Source of the DNA: Pseudomonas extremaustralis
GTDB lineage: Bacteria > Pseudomonadota > Gammaproteobacteria > Pseudomonadales > Pseudomonadaceae
Assembly: GCF_900102035.1 (NCBI RefSeq)
Contig: NZ_LT629689.1
Span: 4,386,001 to 4,450,000 of the forward strand
Direction of reading: 5' to 3'
DNA: 64,000 nucleotides
Shown: piece by piece, positions 45,862 to 54,007 of the stretch
How the letters are laid out: each line of letters starts with the position of its first letter
Numbering within the stretch: position 1 is the first letter of the stretch
The notes under the pieces: model-generated
Told to the model about the DNA's origin: nothing
The model's input: only the letters and a program-made list of their open reading frames with translations
Databases searched by the model: none
Made by a program: the position numbers and the translations under genes

Positions 45862-47109
45862 GTGCCCATAGTTGAAATGGAACGTCGCCAGGTGGTGGTG
45901 ATCGGTGCCGGCCCGTCCGGTGCCATCGCCGCCGCGCTGCTAAAGCGCAAAGGGCATGATGTATTGATCATCGAGCGCCAGCACTTCCCGCGCTTCTCGA
46001 TTGGCGAAAGCCTGCTGTCGCACTGCATCGACTTCATCGAAGAAGCCGGCATGCTCGACGCGGTGCAGGCCGCCGGCTTCCAGGTGAAAACCGGGGCCGC
46101 GTTCGCCTGGGGCGAGCGCTACAGCGCGTTCGATTTCAGCGACACTTTCAGCAACGGCAAGCCGACCACCTTCCAGGTGCAACGCGGCGAATTCGACAAG
46201 TTGCTGGCCGATCAGGCCGCGTTGCAGGGCGTGGACATTCGCTACGGCGAAACCATCGTCGGCGTGGACCTTTCCGGCGCGTGCCGCTACGTGCATGTGC
46301 GCCGCGAGAACGGCAGCGAGTACCACATCAAGGTCAAGTTCGTGCTCGACGCCAGCGGCTACGGTCGCGTGTTGCCGCGCCTGCTGGACCTGGAAGCGCC
46401 GTCGGACTTTCCGGTGCGCCGGGCGGTGTTCACCCATGTCGAGGACCGCATCGAGCATGCGGGTTTTGACCGCACCAAGATCCTCGTCACCACCCATCCG
46501 ACCCAGCGCGATATCTGGTTCTGGACCATCCCGTTCAGCAACGGACGTTGCTCCATCGGCGTGGTGGCGGCCCAGGCGCATTTCGACGGCCGCGACAGCG
46601 ACCTCGACGCCTGCCTGCGCGGTTTTATCGACGAGACCCCAAGCCTGTCCGGCGTGCTGCAAAACGCCGTGTGGGATACGCCGGCACGCACCATCGGCGG
46701 CTACTCGGCCAACGTCAAAACCCTGCACGGCCCAGGCTTTGCGCTGCTGGGCAATGCAGCGGAATTCCTCGACCCGGTATTCTCGTCCGGCGTGACCATC
46801 GCCATGCGTTCGGCGAGCATGGCCGCCGGCCTCTTGCATCGCCAGCTCAACGGCGAGAACGTGGACTGGCAAAGCCAATTCGCCGAGCCGCTCAAGCGTG
46901 GTGTCGATACCTTCCGCTGCTACGTCGAAGGCTGGTACGCCGGGACCTTCCAGGATGTGATTTTCCATCCCGGCAGCGCCCCGGAGATTCGCCGCATGAT
47001 CAGTTCGATCCTCGCCGGCTATGCCTGGGATGAGCGCAACCCGTTTGTCAGCGAGCCCAAGCGGCGGTTGCGGATGTTGTCGGAGATTTGTGCGGGGGAT
47101 ATCGCGTGA
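45862..47109 (+). CDS. FAD-dependent oxidoreductase with flavin halogenase signature
   Basis: A 415-residue flavoprotein: dinucleotide motif G15-A-G-P-S-G20, then IERQHFPRFSIGESLLSHCI, typical of geranylgeranyl-reductase/tryptophan-halogenase relatives. The string W219-F-W-T-I-P224 fits the WxWxIP signature of flavin-dependent halogenases. A second flavin contact is GNAAEFLDPVFSSGV (~296-310). It could halogenate or hydroxylate the aryl head. GTG 45862 is chosen because AAGGAG lies 5 bp upstream; the ATG at 45844 would place that site inside the gene. Confidence 0.85.
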   Translation: MPIVEMERRQVVVIGAGPSGAIAAALLKRKGHDVLIIERQHFPRFSIGESLLSHCIDFIEEAGMLDAVQAAGFQVKTGAAFAWGERYSAFDFSDTFSNGKPTTFQVQRGEFDKLLADQAALQGVDIRYGETIVGVDLSGACRYVHVRRENGSEYHIKVKFVLDASGYGRVLPRLLDLEAPSDFPVRRAVFTHVEDRIEHAGFDRTKILVTTHPTQRDIWFWTIPFSNGRCSIGVVAAQAHFDGRDSDLDACLRGFIDETPSLSGVLQNAVWDTPARTIGGYSANVKTLHGPGFALLGNAAEFLDPVFSSGVTIAMRSASMAAGLLHRQLNGENVDWQSQFAEPLKRGVDTFRCYVEGWYAGTFQDVIFHPGSAPEIRRMISSILAGYAWDERNPFVSEPKRRLRMLSEICAGDIA

Positions 47110-47840
47110 GCAGTCAGTACTTGAGTAAGAATTACGTCGAAGAAACCAAATTCGGCTTCTGGTTCCTGCGCAGCCACACCTGGCAGCATCACGTGTTGCG
47201 CGTGGCGATCAACGACCTGCGCAGCCTGTTCAGCGAGCCATTGCCGGTGGCGCCGGTGTTGCTGGACGCCGGTTGCGGCCAGGGCAAATCCTTCAAGTTG
47301 CTGCAACAGGTGTTCGCGCCCGCGCGCCTGATCGGCCTGGATGCCGACCCCCACAGCCTGGCGCTGAGCCGCGAAGAAGCGGCGCGCCAGGGCCTGGACG
47401 TCGAGCTGATCGGCAGCGACTGCGCCACCCTCGACGTACCGGATGCCAGTGTCGACCTGCTGTTCTGCCACCAGACCTTCCATCATCTGGTCGAGCAGCA
47501 TCGCGCCTTGAAAGAGTTCTACCGGGTGCTCAAGCCCGGCGGCTACCTGCTGTTTGCCGAGTCCACCGAAGCCTACATCGACACCTGGGTGATCCGCTGG
47601 CTGTTCCGGCACCCGATGCACGTGCAGAAAAGCGCCGAGCAATACCTGGAGATGCTGCGCGAGCAGGGTTTCGAGTTCGCTGCGCAGAACGTCTCGTACC
47701 CGTATTTGTGGTGGAGCCGTGCCCGCGATTTCGGCCTGCTGGAACGCTGGGGCCTGCGCCAGCCGCCGCCGGTGGGCCAGCGCGAAGAAACCCTGGTCAA
47801 CTGCGTGGCACGCAAACCCTTGGCGAGCGCGCCGACATGA
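47106..47840 (+). CDS. SAM-dependent methyltransferase of the APE operon
   Basis: A 244-residue class I methyltransferase. The SAM site is VLLDAGCGQGKSFKLLQQVF (~57-76), with the acidic residue LIGLDADPHS (motif II) and LLFCHQTFHHL (motif IV). APE head groups are often ring-methylated, so methylation of the aryl starter is the likely job. The start is GTG 47106 in a GTGA overlap with the flavoprotein stop. The stop overlaps the next ATG by 4 bp. Confidence 0.88.
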   Translation: MSSQYLSKNYVEETKFGFWFLRSHTWQHHVLRVAINDLRSLFSEPLPVAPVLLDAGCGQGKSFKLLQQVFAPARLIGLDADPHSLALSREEAARQGLDVELIGSDCATLDVPDASVDLLFCHQTFHHLVEQHRALKEFYRVLKPGGYLLFAESTEAYIDTWVIRWLFRHPMHVQKSAEQYLEMLREQGFEFAAQNVSYPYLWWSRARDFGLLERWGLRQPPPVGQREETLVNCVARKPLASAPT

Positions 47841-48319
47841 TGCGCCGGCTGTTGATCGGCGCCCTGTTGCTGCTGAGCGCCTGCGCCAGCCAAGCGCCGC
47901 TGCCCGCGAAAACCCCGGCCCTGGCCCTGCCGTTGCAATTGCATGTGCAGCGCCTGGAAGCGGGCCAGAGCCAGGACTGGCTGCTGGTGATCCAGCGCGA
48001 GGGCGGCGGCATCCGCTGGTCGATGATGGACCCGCTGGGCATCCCCCAGGCCCGGCAAAAGCTGATCGATGGCCAGTGGCAAGCCGATGGTTTGCTGCCG
48101 CCCAATCCCCAGGCGCGCGAGCTGTTTGCCGCGCTGCTGTTCGCCCTGGCGTCGGCCGATGACGTGCGCGCGCTCTATCCCGACGCCCAGGCGATGGACC
48201 TGACGCGCACCCTGCCGGGCCATTGGCAGATCGTCTATCAGTCGTCAGAGGTGTTCCGCGTGAACATCAGCGGGCAGCCCGTGAGCTATCGCATCAGCCC
48301 GCTCGGGGCCGGCCGATGA
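47837..48319 (+). CDS. DUF3261 lipoprotein of the APE operon
   Basis: A 160-residue predicted lipoprotein. Signal peptide MMRRLLIGALLLLSACASQA with lipobox LSAC (Cys at residue 16). The rest is a small beta-rich domain of the DUF3261 family, which recurs in APE clusters. LPGHWQIVYQ and the C-terminal VSYRISPLG look LolB-like in layout, so I infer an outer-membrane acceptor for the LolA-like carrier. It is coupled at both ends by 4-bp overlaps. Confidence 0.8.
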   Translation: MMRRLLIGALLLLSACASQAPLPAKTPALALPLQLHVQRLEAGQSQDWLLVIQREGGGIRWSMMDPLGIPQARQKLIDGQWQADGLLPPNPQARELFAALLFALASADDVRALYPDAQAMDLTRTLPGHWQIVYQSSEVFRVNISGQPVSYRISPLGAGR

Positions 48320-49482
48320 CCGCCTATCTCAATGCCCTGGGCGTGATTTGTGCCCTCGGGCGCGGCCAGGAAGCAGTCAGCCGCCACCTGTTCGCCGGCG
48401 ACTGCTCCGGCATGCGCGGCGAAAGTGGCTGGGTGCCGGAGCGCGTGCTGCCAGTGGGCGGCGTGCACGGCGAACTGGCGATCATCCCGCCCGAGCTGGG
48501 CCAGCAGAGCAGCCGCAATAACCAGTTGCTGCTGGAAGCGGCGTTGCAGATCGAAGGCGAGATTCGCCAGGCGATCCTCACCTATGGCCCGTCGCGGGTC
48601 GGCATTGTGCTGGGCACCAGCACCTCCGGTATCGACGAAGCCAGTCGCGGCATCGCCCATTACCTGCGCGACAAGCGCTTCCCCGGCGACTACGACTACC
48701 AGCAACAGGAACTCAGCGCGCCAGCGAACTTCCTCGCCGACTGGCTGCAACTGAGCGGCCCGGCCTATGTGATTTCCACCGCCTGCACCTCCAGCGCCCG
48801 CGCGTTGATGAGCGCGCGGCGCCTGCTGGACCTGGGCGTGTGCGACGCGGTGATCTGCGGCGGCGTCGACAGCCTGTGCAAGCTGACCCTCAACGGCTTC
48901 AGCGCCTTGGAAGCAGTGTCGAACGAGCGTTGCAATCCGTTCTCAGTGAACCGCAACGGCATCAATATCGGCGAAGCCGCGGTGCTGTTTCTGATGACGC
49001 GGGAGCCCGCTCCCATCGCCCTGCTGGGCAGCGGCGCCAGTTGCGATGCACACCATATCTCCGCGCCGGAGCCCAGCGGCAAAGGCGCGTTGCAGGCGAT
49101 GCACAAGGCCCTGGCCAGCGCGAAATTGCAGCCCGGGCAGATCGGTTACCTGAACCTGCACGGCACCGCCACCCAACACAACGACGCCATGGAAAGCCTG
49201 GCCGTCGCCAGCCTGTTTCCCCAAGGCGTGCCCTGCTCGTCGACCAAGCCCATGAGCGGCCACACCCTGGGCGCCGCTGGCGCACTGGAAGCGGCGTTCT
49301 GCTGGTTGAGCCTGGCCCATGGCCGGTTGCCGCCCCACGTGTGGGACGGCCAGGCCGACCCGGCACTGCCCGCCTTGCGCTGGGCGCAGGCCGGTGAACT
49401 TTTGGAAAAGCGCTGCCTGATGAGCAACTCGTTTGCCTTCGGCGGCAATAACGTCAGCCTGATAATCGCAGAGGCCCCATGA
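48316..49482 (+). CDS. apeO: Beta-ketoacyl-ACP synthase of the APE pathway (chain elongation)
   Basis: A 388-residue ketosynthase with nucleophile C157 in ISTACTSSARALMSARRLLD and the two His motifs in NLHGTATQHND (~277-287) and KPMSGHTLGAAGALEAAF (~311-328). In studied APE systems this enzyme pairs with the chain-length factor (first gene here) to extend the polyene. The position, just before the dehydratase, reductase and second ketosynthase, follows the usual cluster order. Confidence 0.88.
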   Translation: MTAYLNALGVICALGRGQEAVSRHLFAGDCSGMRGESGWVPERVLPVGGVHGELAIIPPELGQQSSRNNQLLLEAALQIEGEIRQAILTYGPSRVGIVLGTSTSGIDEASRGIAHYLRDKRFPGDYDYQQQELSAPANFLADWLQLSGPAYVISTACTSSARALMSARRLLDLGVCDAVICGGVDSLCKLTLNGFSALEAVSNERCNPFSVNRNGINIGEAAVLFLMTREPAPIALLGSGASCDAHHISAPEPSGKGALQAMHKALASAKLQPGQIGYLNLHGTATQHNDAMESLAVASLFPQGVPCSSTKPMSGHTLGAAGALEAAFCWLSLAHGRLPPHVWDGQADPALPALRWAQAGELLEKRCLMSNSFAFGGNNVSLIIAEAP

Positions 49483-49940
49483 TCGATTGGCCACTCGCCG
49501 AACTGCTGCCCCACGCGGGCGACATGATCCTGATCGACCAGGTGCTGTCGTTCGATGAAGAGCAGATTCACACCCGTGTCACCGTCAAGCCCGGCGGCCT
49601 GTTCAACCGCCCCGACGGCAGCCTGCCGGCCTGGGTCGGCATCGAGCTGATGGCCCAGAGCGTGGCCGCCTACGCCGGTTGCCGCGCGCGCCAGAAAGGC
49701 GAAACCGTGGAACTGGGCTTCCTGCTCGGCACGCGCAAGTTCGAATGCAACGTGGAGGTTTTTCCCCTCGGCGCCGAACTGAGCATCCATGGCCTGCGCT
49801 CCCTGGAAGACGACAACGGCATGGGTGTGTTCGAATGCCACCTCACCGGCGACGGTATCCAGGCCAGCGCCCGCTTGAACGTATTTCGACCGCCCCAGGC
49901 GGCCACTTATTTAGATGAATCGAAGGACGAAACGCCATGA
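49479..49940 (+). CDS. apeP: 3-hydroxyacyl-ACP dehydratase subunit of the APE pathway
   Basis: A 153-residue hot-dog protein, MIDWPLAELLPHAGDMILID at the N-terminus, related to FabA/FabZ-type dehydratases. The helix WVGIELMAQSVAAYAG (~52-67) matches the core helix of the family. In known systems it forms an unequal pair with ApeI, which here is the C-terminal domain of the ligase fusion. It overlaps both neighbours by 4 bp. Confidence 0.85.
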   Translation: MIDWPLAELLPHAGDMILIDQVLSFDEEQIHTRVTVKPGGLFNRPDGSLPAWVGIELMAQSVAAYAGCRARQKGETVELGFLLGTRKFECNVEVFPLGAELSIHGLRSLEDDNGMGVFECHLTGDGIQASARLNVFRPPQAATYLDESKDETP

Positions 49941-50665
49941 CTGAATCCGTACTGGTCACCGGCTCCAGCCGTGGTATCGGGCGCGCCATTGCCCTGCGTC
50001 TGGCCCAGGCTGGCCATGACATCGTGCTGCATTGCCGCAGTGGCCGCGCCGAAGCGGACGCGGTGCAGGCCGAGGTCCAAGCCCTGGGGCGCAAGGCCCG
50101 GGTGCTGCAATTCGACGTGGCGGATCGCGCGGCGTGCAAGCAGATCCTGGAAGCCGATGTGGAGCAACATGGCGCGTACTACGGCGTGGTGCTCAACGCC
50201 GGCCTGACCCGCGACGGCGCGTTTCCGGCCTTGTCGGAAGACGATTGGGACGTGGTGATGCGCACCAACCTCGACGGTTTCTACAACGTGCTGCACCCGG
50301 TGATGATGCCGATGATCCGGCGTCGCGCCGCCGGGCGTATCGTGTGCATTACCTCGGTGTCCGGGCTGATCGGCAACCGTGGCCAGGTCAACTACAGCGC
50401 CTCCAAGGCCGGCCTGATCGGCGCAGCCAAGGCGCTGGCCATCGAGCTGGGCAAGCGCAAGATCACCGTCAATTGCGTCGCGCCGGGTTTGATCGACACT
50501 GCCATGCTCGATGAAAACGTGCCGGTGGAAGACCTGATGAAAATGATCCCGGCGCAGCGCATGGGCACGCCGGAAGAAGTTGCCGGCGCGGTGAATTTCC
50601 TGATGTCGGCCGAAGCCGGCTATATCACGCGCCAGGTCCTGGCCGTGAACGGAGGCCTGTGTTGA
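49937..50665 (+). CDS. apeQ: 3-ketoacyl-ACP reductase of the APE pathway
   Basis: A 242-residue FabG-type short-chain dehydrogenase. NADPH motif TGSSRGIGRAIAL (~8-20), NAGLTRDG (~89-96), and catalytic Ser-Tyr-Lys with Y153 and K157 in YSASKAGLIGAAKALAIELG. It reduces the beta-keto group in each elongation round. The stop codon shares its A with the ATG of the next gene. Confidence 0.92.
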   Translation: MTESVLVTGSSRGIGRAIALRLAQAGHDIVLHCRSGRAEADAVQAEVQALGRKARVLQFDVADRAACKQILEADVEQHGAYYGVVLNAGLTRDGAFPALSEDDWDVVMRTNLDGFYNVLHPVMMPMIRRRAAGRIVCITSVSGLIGNRGQVNYSASKAGLIGAAKALAIELGKRKITVNCVAPGLIDTAMLDENVPVEDLMKMIPAQRMGTPEEVAGAVNFLMSAEAGYITRQVLAVNGGLC

Positions 50666-51891
50666 TGAAACGTGTCGTCGTTACCGGCATGGCCGGCATG
50701 ACCTCCCTGGGCAGCGATTGGGACACCATCGCCGCCAACTTTCGCGCCAACCGCAGCGGCATCCGGCGCATGGACGAGTGGGACCGCTTTACCGAACTCA
50801 ATACCCGCCTGGCCGGGCCGATCGACGACTTCGTCGTGCCCGCCCACTGGACGCGCAAACAACTGCGCAGCATGGGCCGCGTCTCGCGCCTGGCGGTGTG
50901 GGCGGCGGAGCAGGCGTTGCGGGACGCGGGCCTGCTCGGCGACGAGTCGATCAAGGACGGGCGCATGGGCGTCGCCTGCGGCTCGTCCACCGGCAGCACC
51001 GACGAGATCAAGGCATTCGGCAACATGCTGCTCAACTCGGTGGCCGAAGGGCTGAACGCCAACTCCTATGTGCGCATGATGCCCCACACCACGGCGGCGA
51101 ATATCAGCATCTTCTTTGGCCTGACCGGGCGGCTGATCCCCACATCCAGCGCCTGCACCAGCGGCAGCCAGGGCATCGGCTATGCCTATGAGGCGATCAA
51201 GTTCGGGCGCCTGCCGCTGATGCTCGCCGGCGGCGCCGAAGAACTGTGCCCCACCGAAGCCATGGTGTTCGACGCGCTCTACGCCACCAGCCTGAAGAAC
51301 GACGCGCCACAGACCAGCCCACGCCCCTATGACAGCGGCCGCGATGGCCTGGTGATCGGCGAAGGCGGCGGCATGCTGGTGCTCGAAGAGCTGGAACATG
51401 CCCTGGCGCGAGGTGCGCATATCCATGCGGAGATCGTCGGTTTCGGCAGCAACGCCGACGGCCAGCACACCACCCGCCCTGAGCAGAAAACCATGCGCCG
51501 CGCCATGGAGCTGGCCCTGGAAGACGCAGGGCTCGAGCCCTCGGCCATCGGCTATGTGAACGGCCACGGCACCGCCACCGACCAGGGTGACATCGCCGAG
51601 ACGCTGGCCACCCACAGCCTGTTCGGCAGCCGCATGCCCATCAGCTCGCAGAAAAGCTTCCTCGGCCACACCCTGGGTGCGTGCGGCGCGCTGGAGTCGT
51701 GGTTCAGCATCGAGATGATGAACCGCGACCAGTACGTGCACACCTTCAACCTGGATACCGTCGACCCGCAATGCGGCGAGCTGGATTACCTGCAAGGTGA
51801 GTTCCGCGAGATGCACCACGACTATGTGATGAACAACAACTTTGCCTTTGGCGGCGTCAACACCTCGTTGATCTTCCGCCGCTGGTCCTGA
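50665..51891 (+). CDS. apeR: Second beta-ketoacyl-ACP synthase of the APE pathway
   Basis: A 408-residue FabF-like ketosynthase beginning MKRVVVTGMAGMTSLGSDWD. Nucleophile C164 is in SSACTSGSQGIGYAYEAI; the His motifs are VNGHGTATDQGD (~298-309) and QKSFLGHTLGACGALES (~329-345). It may do the first condensation on the aromatic starter. ATG 50665 is preferred over the in-frame GTG 50659 because GGAGG (50651-50655) is then 9 bp upstream. Confidence 0.9.
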   Translation: MKRVVVTGMAGMTSLGSDWDTIAANFRANRSGIRRMDEWDRFTELNTRLAGPIDDFVVPAHWTRKQLRSMGRVSRLAVWAAEQALRDAGLLGDESIKDGRMGVACGSSTGSTDEIKAFGNMLLNSVAEGLNANSYVRMMPHTTAANISIFFGLTGRLIPTSSACTSGSQGIGYAYEAIKFGRLPLMLAGGAEELCPTEAMVFDALYATSLKNDAPQTSPRPYDSGRDGLVIGEGGGMLVLEELEHALARGAHIHAEIVGFGSNADGQHTTRPEQKTMRRAMELALEDAGLEPSAIGYVNGHGTATDQGDIAETLATHSLFGSRMPISSQKSFLGHTLGACGALESWFSIEMMNRDQYVHTFNLDTVDPQCGELDYLQGEFREMHHDYVMNNNFAFGGVNTSLIFRRWS

Positions 51892-51917
51892 CTTTTTAAA
51901 CGACTGGAGAAAACGGA

Positions 51918-52313
51918 ATGTCTTCCTTGCTACGCGCCACCCTGATCACCCTCGCCCTGCTGACCACCGCCGGTTGCACCAGCAAACCGATACTCAACAC
52001 CCAGCACGAGCTGGCGGCCAGCCCCCAGGTCAGCGAAGAAAAAGTCAAAACGGTGATCATTGACGCTCTGCAAAAGCGCAACTGGACAGTGCAGCGCCTG
52101 AGCCCGCAGCTGGTACAGGCCGAGATCAACGTGCGCAATCAGTTCTACGCGGCCATCGACATCCGCTACACCCGCAACAGCTACGCCATCACCTATCGCG
52201 ACAGCCGCGACCTGGGCTACAAGGACGGCAAGATCCATCGCAACTACAACCGTTGGGTGAGCATGCTGGATCGGGACATCATGGCGGCGTTGCGTTCGGC
52301 GGGGGTGCAGTAA
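51918..52313 (+). CDS. Small predicted lipoprotein at the end of the APE operon
   Basis: A 131-residue protein with a lipoprotein signal (lipobox TTAGC, Cys at residue 20). The mature part, with VKTVIIDALQKRNWTVQRL and IDIRYTRNSYAITYRDSRDL, looks like a small alpha/beta outer-membrane lipoprotein that I cannot name. It follows apeR by 26 bp, with GGAG upstream of ATG 51918, and precedes the terminator, so it probably belongs to the operon. Confidence 0.75.
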   Translation: MSSLLRATLITLALLTTAGCTSKPILNTQHELAASPQVSEEKVKTVIIDALQKRNWTVQRLSPQLVQAEINVRNQFYAAIDIRYTRNSYAITYRDSRDLGYKDGKIHRNYNRWVSMLDRDIMAALRSAGVQ

Positions 52314-52328
52314 ACCCGGAAACGACAA

Positions 52329-52352
52329 AGGGCGCCTTTCGGCGCCCTCTTC
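52329..52352 (+). terminator. Terminator of the aryl polyene operon
   Basis: AGGGCGCC-TTTC-GGCGCCCT with AAA before and CTT after, 15 bp past the last stop codon. It separates the operon from the solitary toxin gene on the opposite strand. The 52353-52503 stretch holds nothing else that I can identify. Confidence 0.8.
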
Positions 52353-52503
52353 ACAAACAGGTTGGCTTGTCATCACCGCTTCCTGCCTGGCTCTGCAATT
52401 GCTGGTTGCCCAGGATCCTCAGAGTCTCACAAGCCCCTTTCGGGAACTCGGCCAGTATGCCCGAAAACCTCTCCTGCGCAATTGCTGGCAAAACGCTGTT
52501 CAT

Positions 52504-52902
52504 CTATCGCTCAACGCGTTGCAACCCAAGCGCGCTGCGAACCGCCGCCTTTATCGCAAGAAATTGATCACGGGTAAGTTCGGCGATTGTGTAAGTTCGT
52601 TTGCCATGGCGATCTTTGCTTTTGATCCGATCCAATCTACCCAGGCTAACCGTCGCCACAATGTCGCATTTTGCCCAGCAGATCGGACTCGCTCCTTGAA
52701 GATGGCTATCGAGTTGTAAATGATGCTCCAGCATTGTCTGCGGAGCGGTGGTACTCAAAGGTACTACCGTCACAAGCAGCTTATTGGTTCGGTGTTTGCG
52801 TATCACAATGACGGGGCGAATCTTGATGATTTCCGGGACCTCATAGCCACGAAAATCGCAAATCAACACGCTGCCCTCCTTGGGCTGATAGAGAAGTGCC
52901 AT
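52504..52902 (-). CDS. Solitary PemK/MazF-family endoribonuclease-type toxin
   Basis: A 132-residue protein with the PemK/MazF fold signs: YQPKEGSVLICDFRGYEVPE at the N-terminus, RPVIVIRKH (conserved Arg), VTVVPLSTTAP (conserved Thr) and VSLGRLDRIKSKD. Such toxins cut mRNA and are normally held by an antitoxin encoded just upstream. Here only 87 bp separate it from the lysR stop, and no antitoxin reading frame is seen on either side. G+C is visibly lower than in its neighbours, suggesting transfer. ATG 52902 is used; an in-frame GTG at 52911 is possible. Confidence 0.8.
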   Translation of the reverse strand: MALLYQPKEGSVLICDFRGYEVPEIIKIRPVIVIRKHRTNKLLVTVVPLSTTAPQTMLEHHLQLDSHLQGASPICWAKCDIVATVSLGRLDRIKSKDRHGKRTYTIAELTRDQFLAIKAAVRSALGLQRVER

Positions 52903-52989
52903 CCATATCACTCGCTTGAAAAAGAGCGATTCTGCGCAAACTTCCGGCGATTAACTAAGGCGGTTGCGTTACCTGATATGTGACGGTGC

Positions 52990-53883
52990 CTACACCGCCG
53001 CCTTACGCGTCAACAGCTCCACAAACGCCTGTGCCATCGGCGTCTGCACACCCTTGCGTTGCACCAGCCACACCGCCGTTACCGCCTCCTGATCGAGCAG
53101 GGTGCGATACACCACGCCATCGATGCGGATGCGCTGGTAAGACGCCGGCAGCACCGACACCCCCAACCCCGCTGCCACCAGCCCGATGATGGTCATCGCC
53201 TCGCCCGCCTCCTGGGCGAAGTGCGGGCTGAAGCCGGCGTCGCGGGCAAGGTTGAGCAGCTGCGCGTAGAGGCCGCTGCCATAGCTGCGCGGGAAAAACA
53301 CGAACGGCTCCTCGGCCAACTGCGCCAGGTGCAAGCCGCGCTCGCTGCTGTGTACCAAGGGATGATCGGCGTTGAGCACCGCCACCAGGGGTTCGCGCAT
53401 CAGCTCCACCATGCTCAGGGAATCCGGCAACGGCAGCGGGCGCATCAGGCCGACCTGGATCGACTCGTCCACCAGCGACTCGGCCACCTGGGTGCTGCTC
53501 ATTTCCTGCAGGTTCAGGTGCACCGCCGGGAAAGCCTGGCGAAACGCAAAGATCGCTTGGGGGATGCTGGAATTGAACGGCGCCGAAGAGGTGAAGCCGA
53601 TCTTCAATTCCCCCAGCTCGCCCAACTGCGCCCGGCGCGCCACATCCGCGGCTTTATCGACTTGCGCCAGCACCAGCCGCGCTTCGTGCAGGAACAAGCG
53701 CCCGGCTTCGCTCAACTCGACCCGACGATTGGTGCGCTCGAACAACCGCGCGCCCACCTCCTGTTCCAACGCCTGGATCTGCTGGCTCAGCGGCGGTTGC
53801 GAGATGCCCAGCACCTGCGCGGCACGGCCGAAGTGCAGTTCTTCGGCGACGGCGATGAAGTAGCGCAGGTGACGTAATTCCAT
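52990..53883 (-). CDS. LysR-family transcriptional regulator
   Basis: A 297-residue regulator. The winged HTH (~1-60) is MELRHLRYFIAVAEELHFGR, then AAQVLGISQPPLSQQIQALE; the effector-binding domain covers ~90-295. It resembles the BenM/CatM-type branch in its N-terminus. It is divergent from an MFS exporter gene across 124 bp, a layout that usually means it regulates that gene. The effector is unknown. Confidence 0.92.
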   Translation of the reverse strand: MELRHLRYFIAVAEELHFGRAAQVLGISQPPLSQQIQALEQEVGARLFERTNRRVELSEAGRLFLHEARLVLAQVDKAADVARRAQLGELGELKIGFTSSAPFNSSIPQAIFAFRQAFPAVHLNLQEMSSTQVAESLVDESIQVGLMRPLPLPDSLSMVELMREPLVAVLNADHPLVHSSERGLHLAQLAEEPFVFFPRSYGSGLYAQLLNLARDAGFSPHFAQEAGEAMTIIGLVAAGLGVSVLPASYQRIRIDGVVYRTLLDQEAVTAVWLVQRKGVQTPMAQAFVELLTRKAAV

Positions 53884-53931
53884 ATCAGCCTCATTAGGTC
53901 GTAAAAGCTATCAAACAGGTCGAACAATATA

Positions 53932-53959
53932 TTGGAAAGAATCATTAGGCAGCTATATT
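53932..53959 (+). promoter_or_regulatory. Candidate promoter of the MFS gene in the lysR-MFS spacer
   Basis: TTGGAA (53932-53937), 16-bp spacer, TATATT (53954-53959). The octamer TCATTAGG occurs at 53891-53898 and again at 53942-53949, inside this spacer; both could be contacts for the LysR protein. Confidence 0.5.
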
Positions 53960-54007
53960 CTTTTTTGCATTGCCAACCCTGGTACGCGCTTCCCCGCCGA
54001 GGTCCCC

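Noticed and set aside
52353..52500. Repeated GCAATTGCTGG near 52395 and 52479 as possible integration site repeats of the toxin region
   Set aside because: The repeat is only about 11 bp, both copies lie on one side of the toxin gene, and no integrase or tRNA is near.
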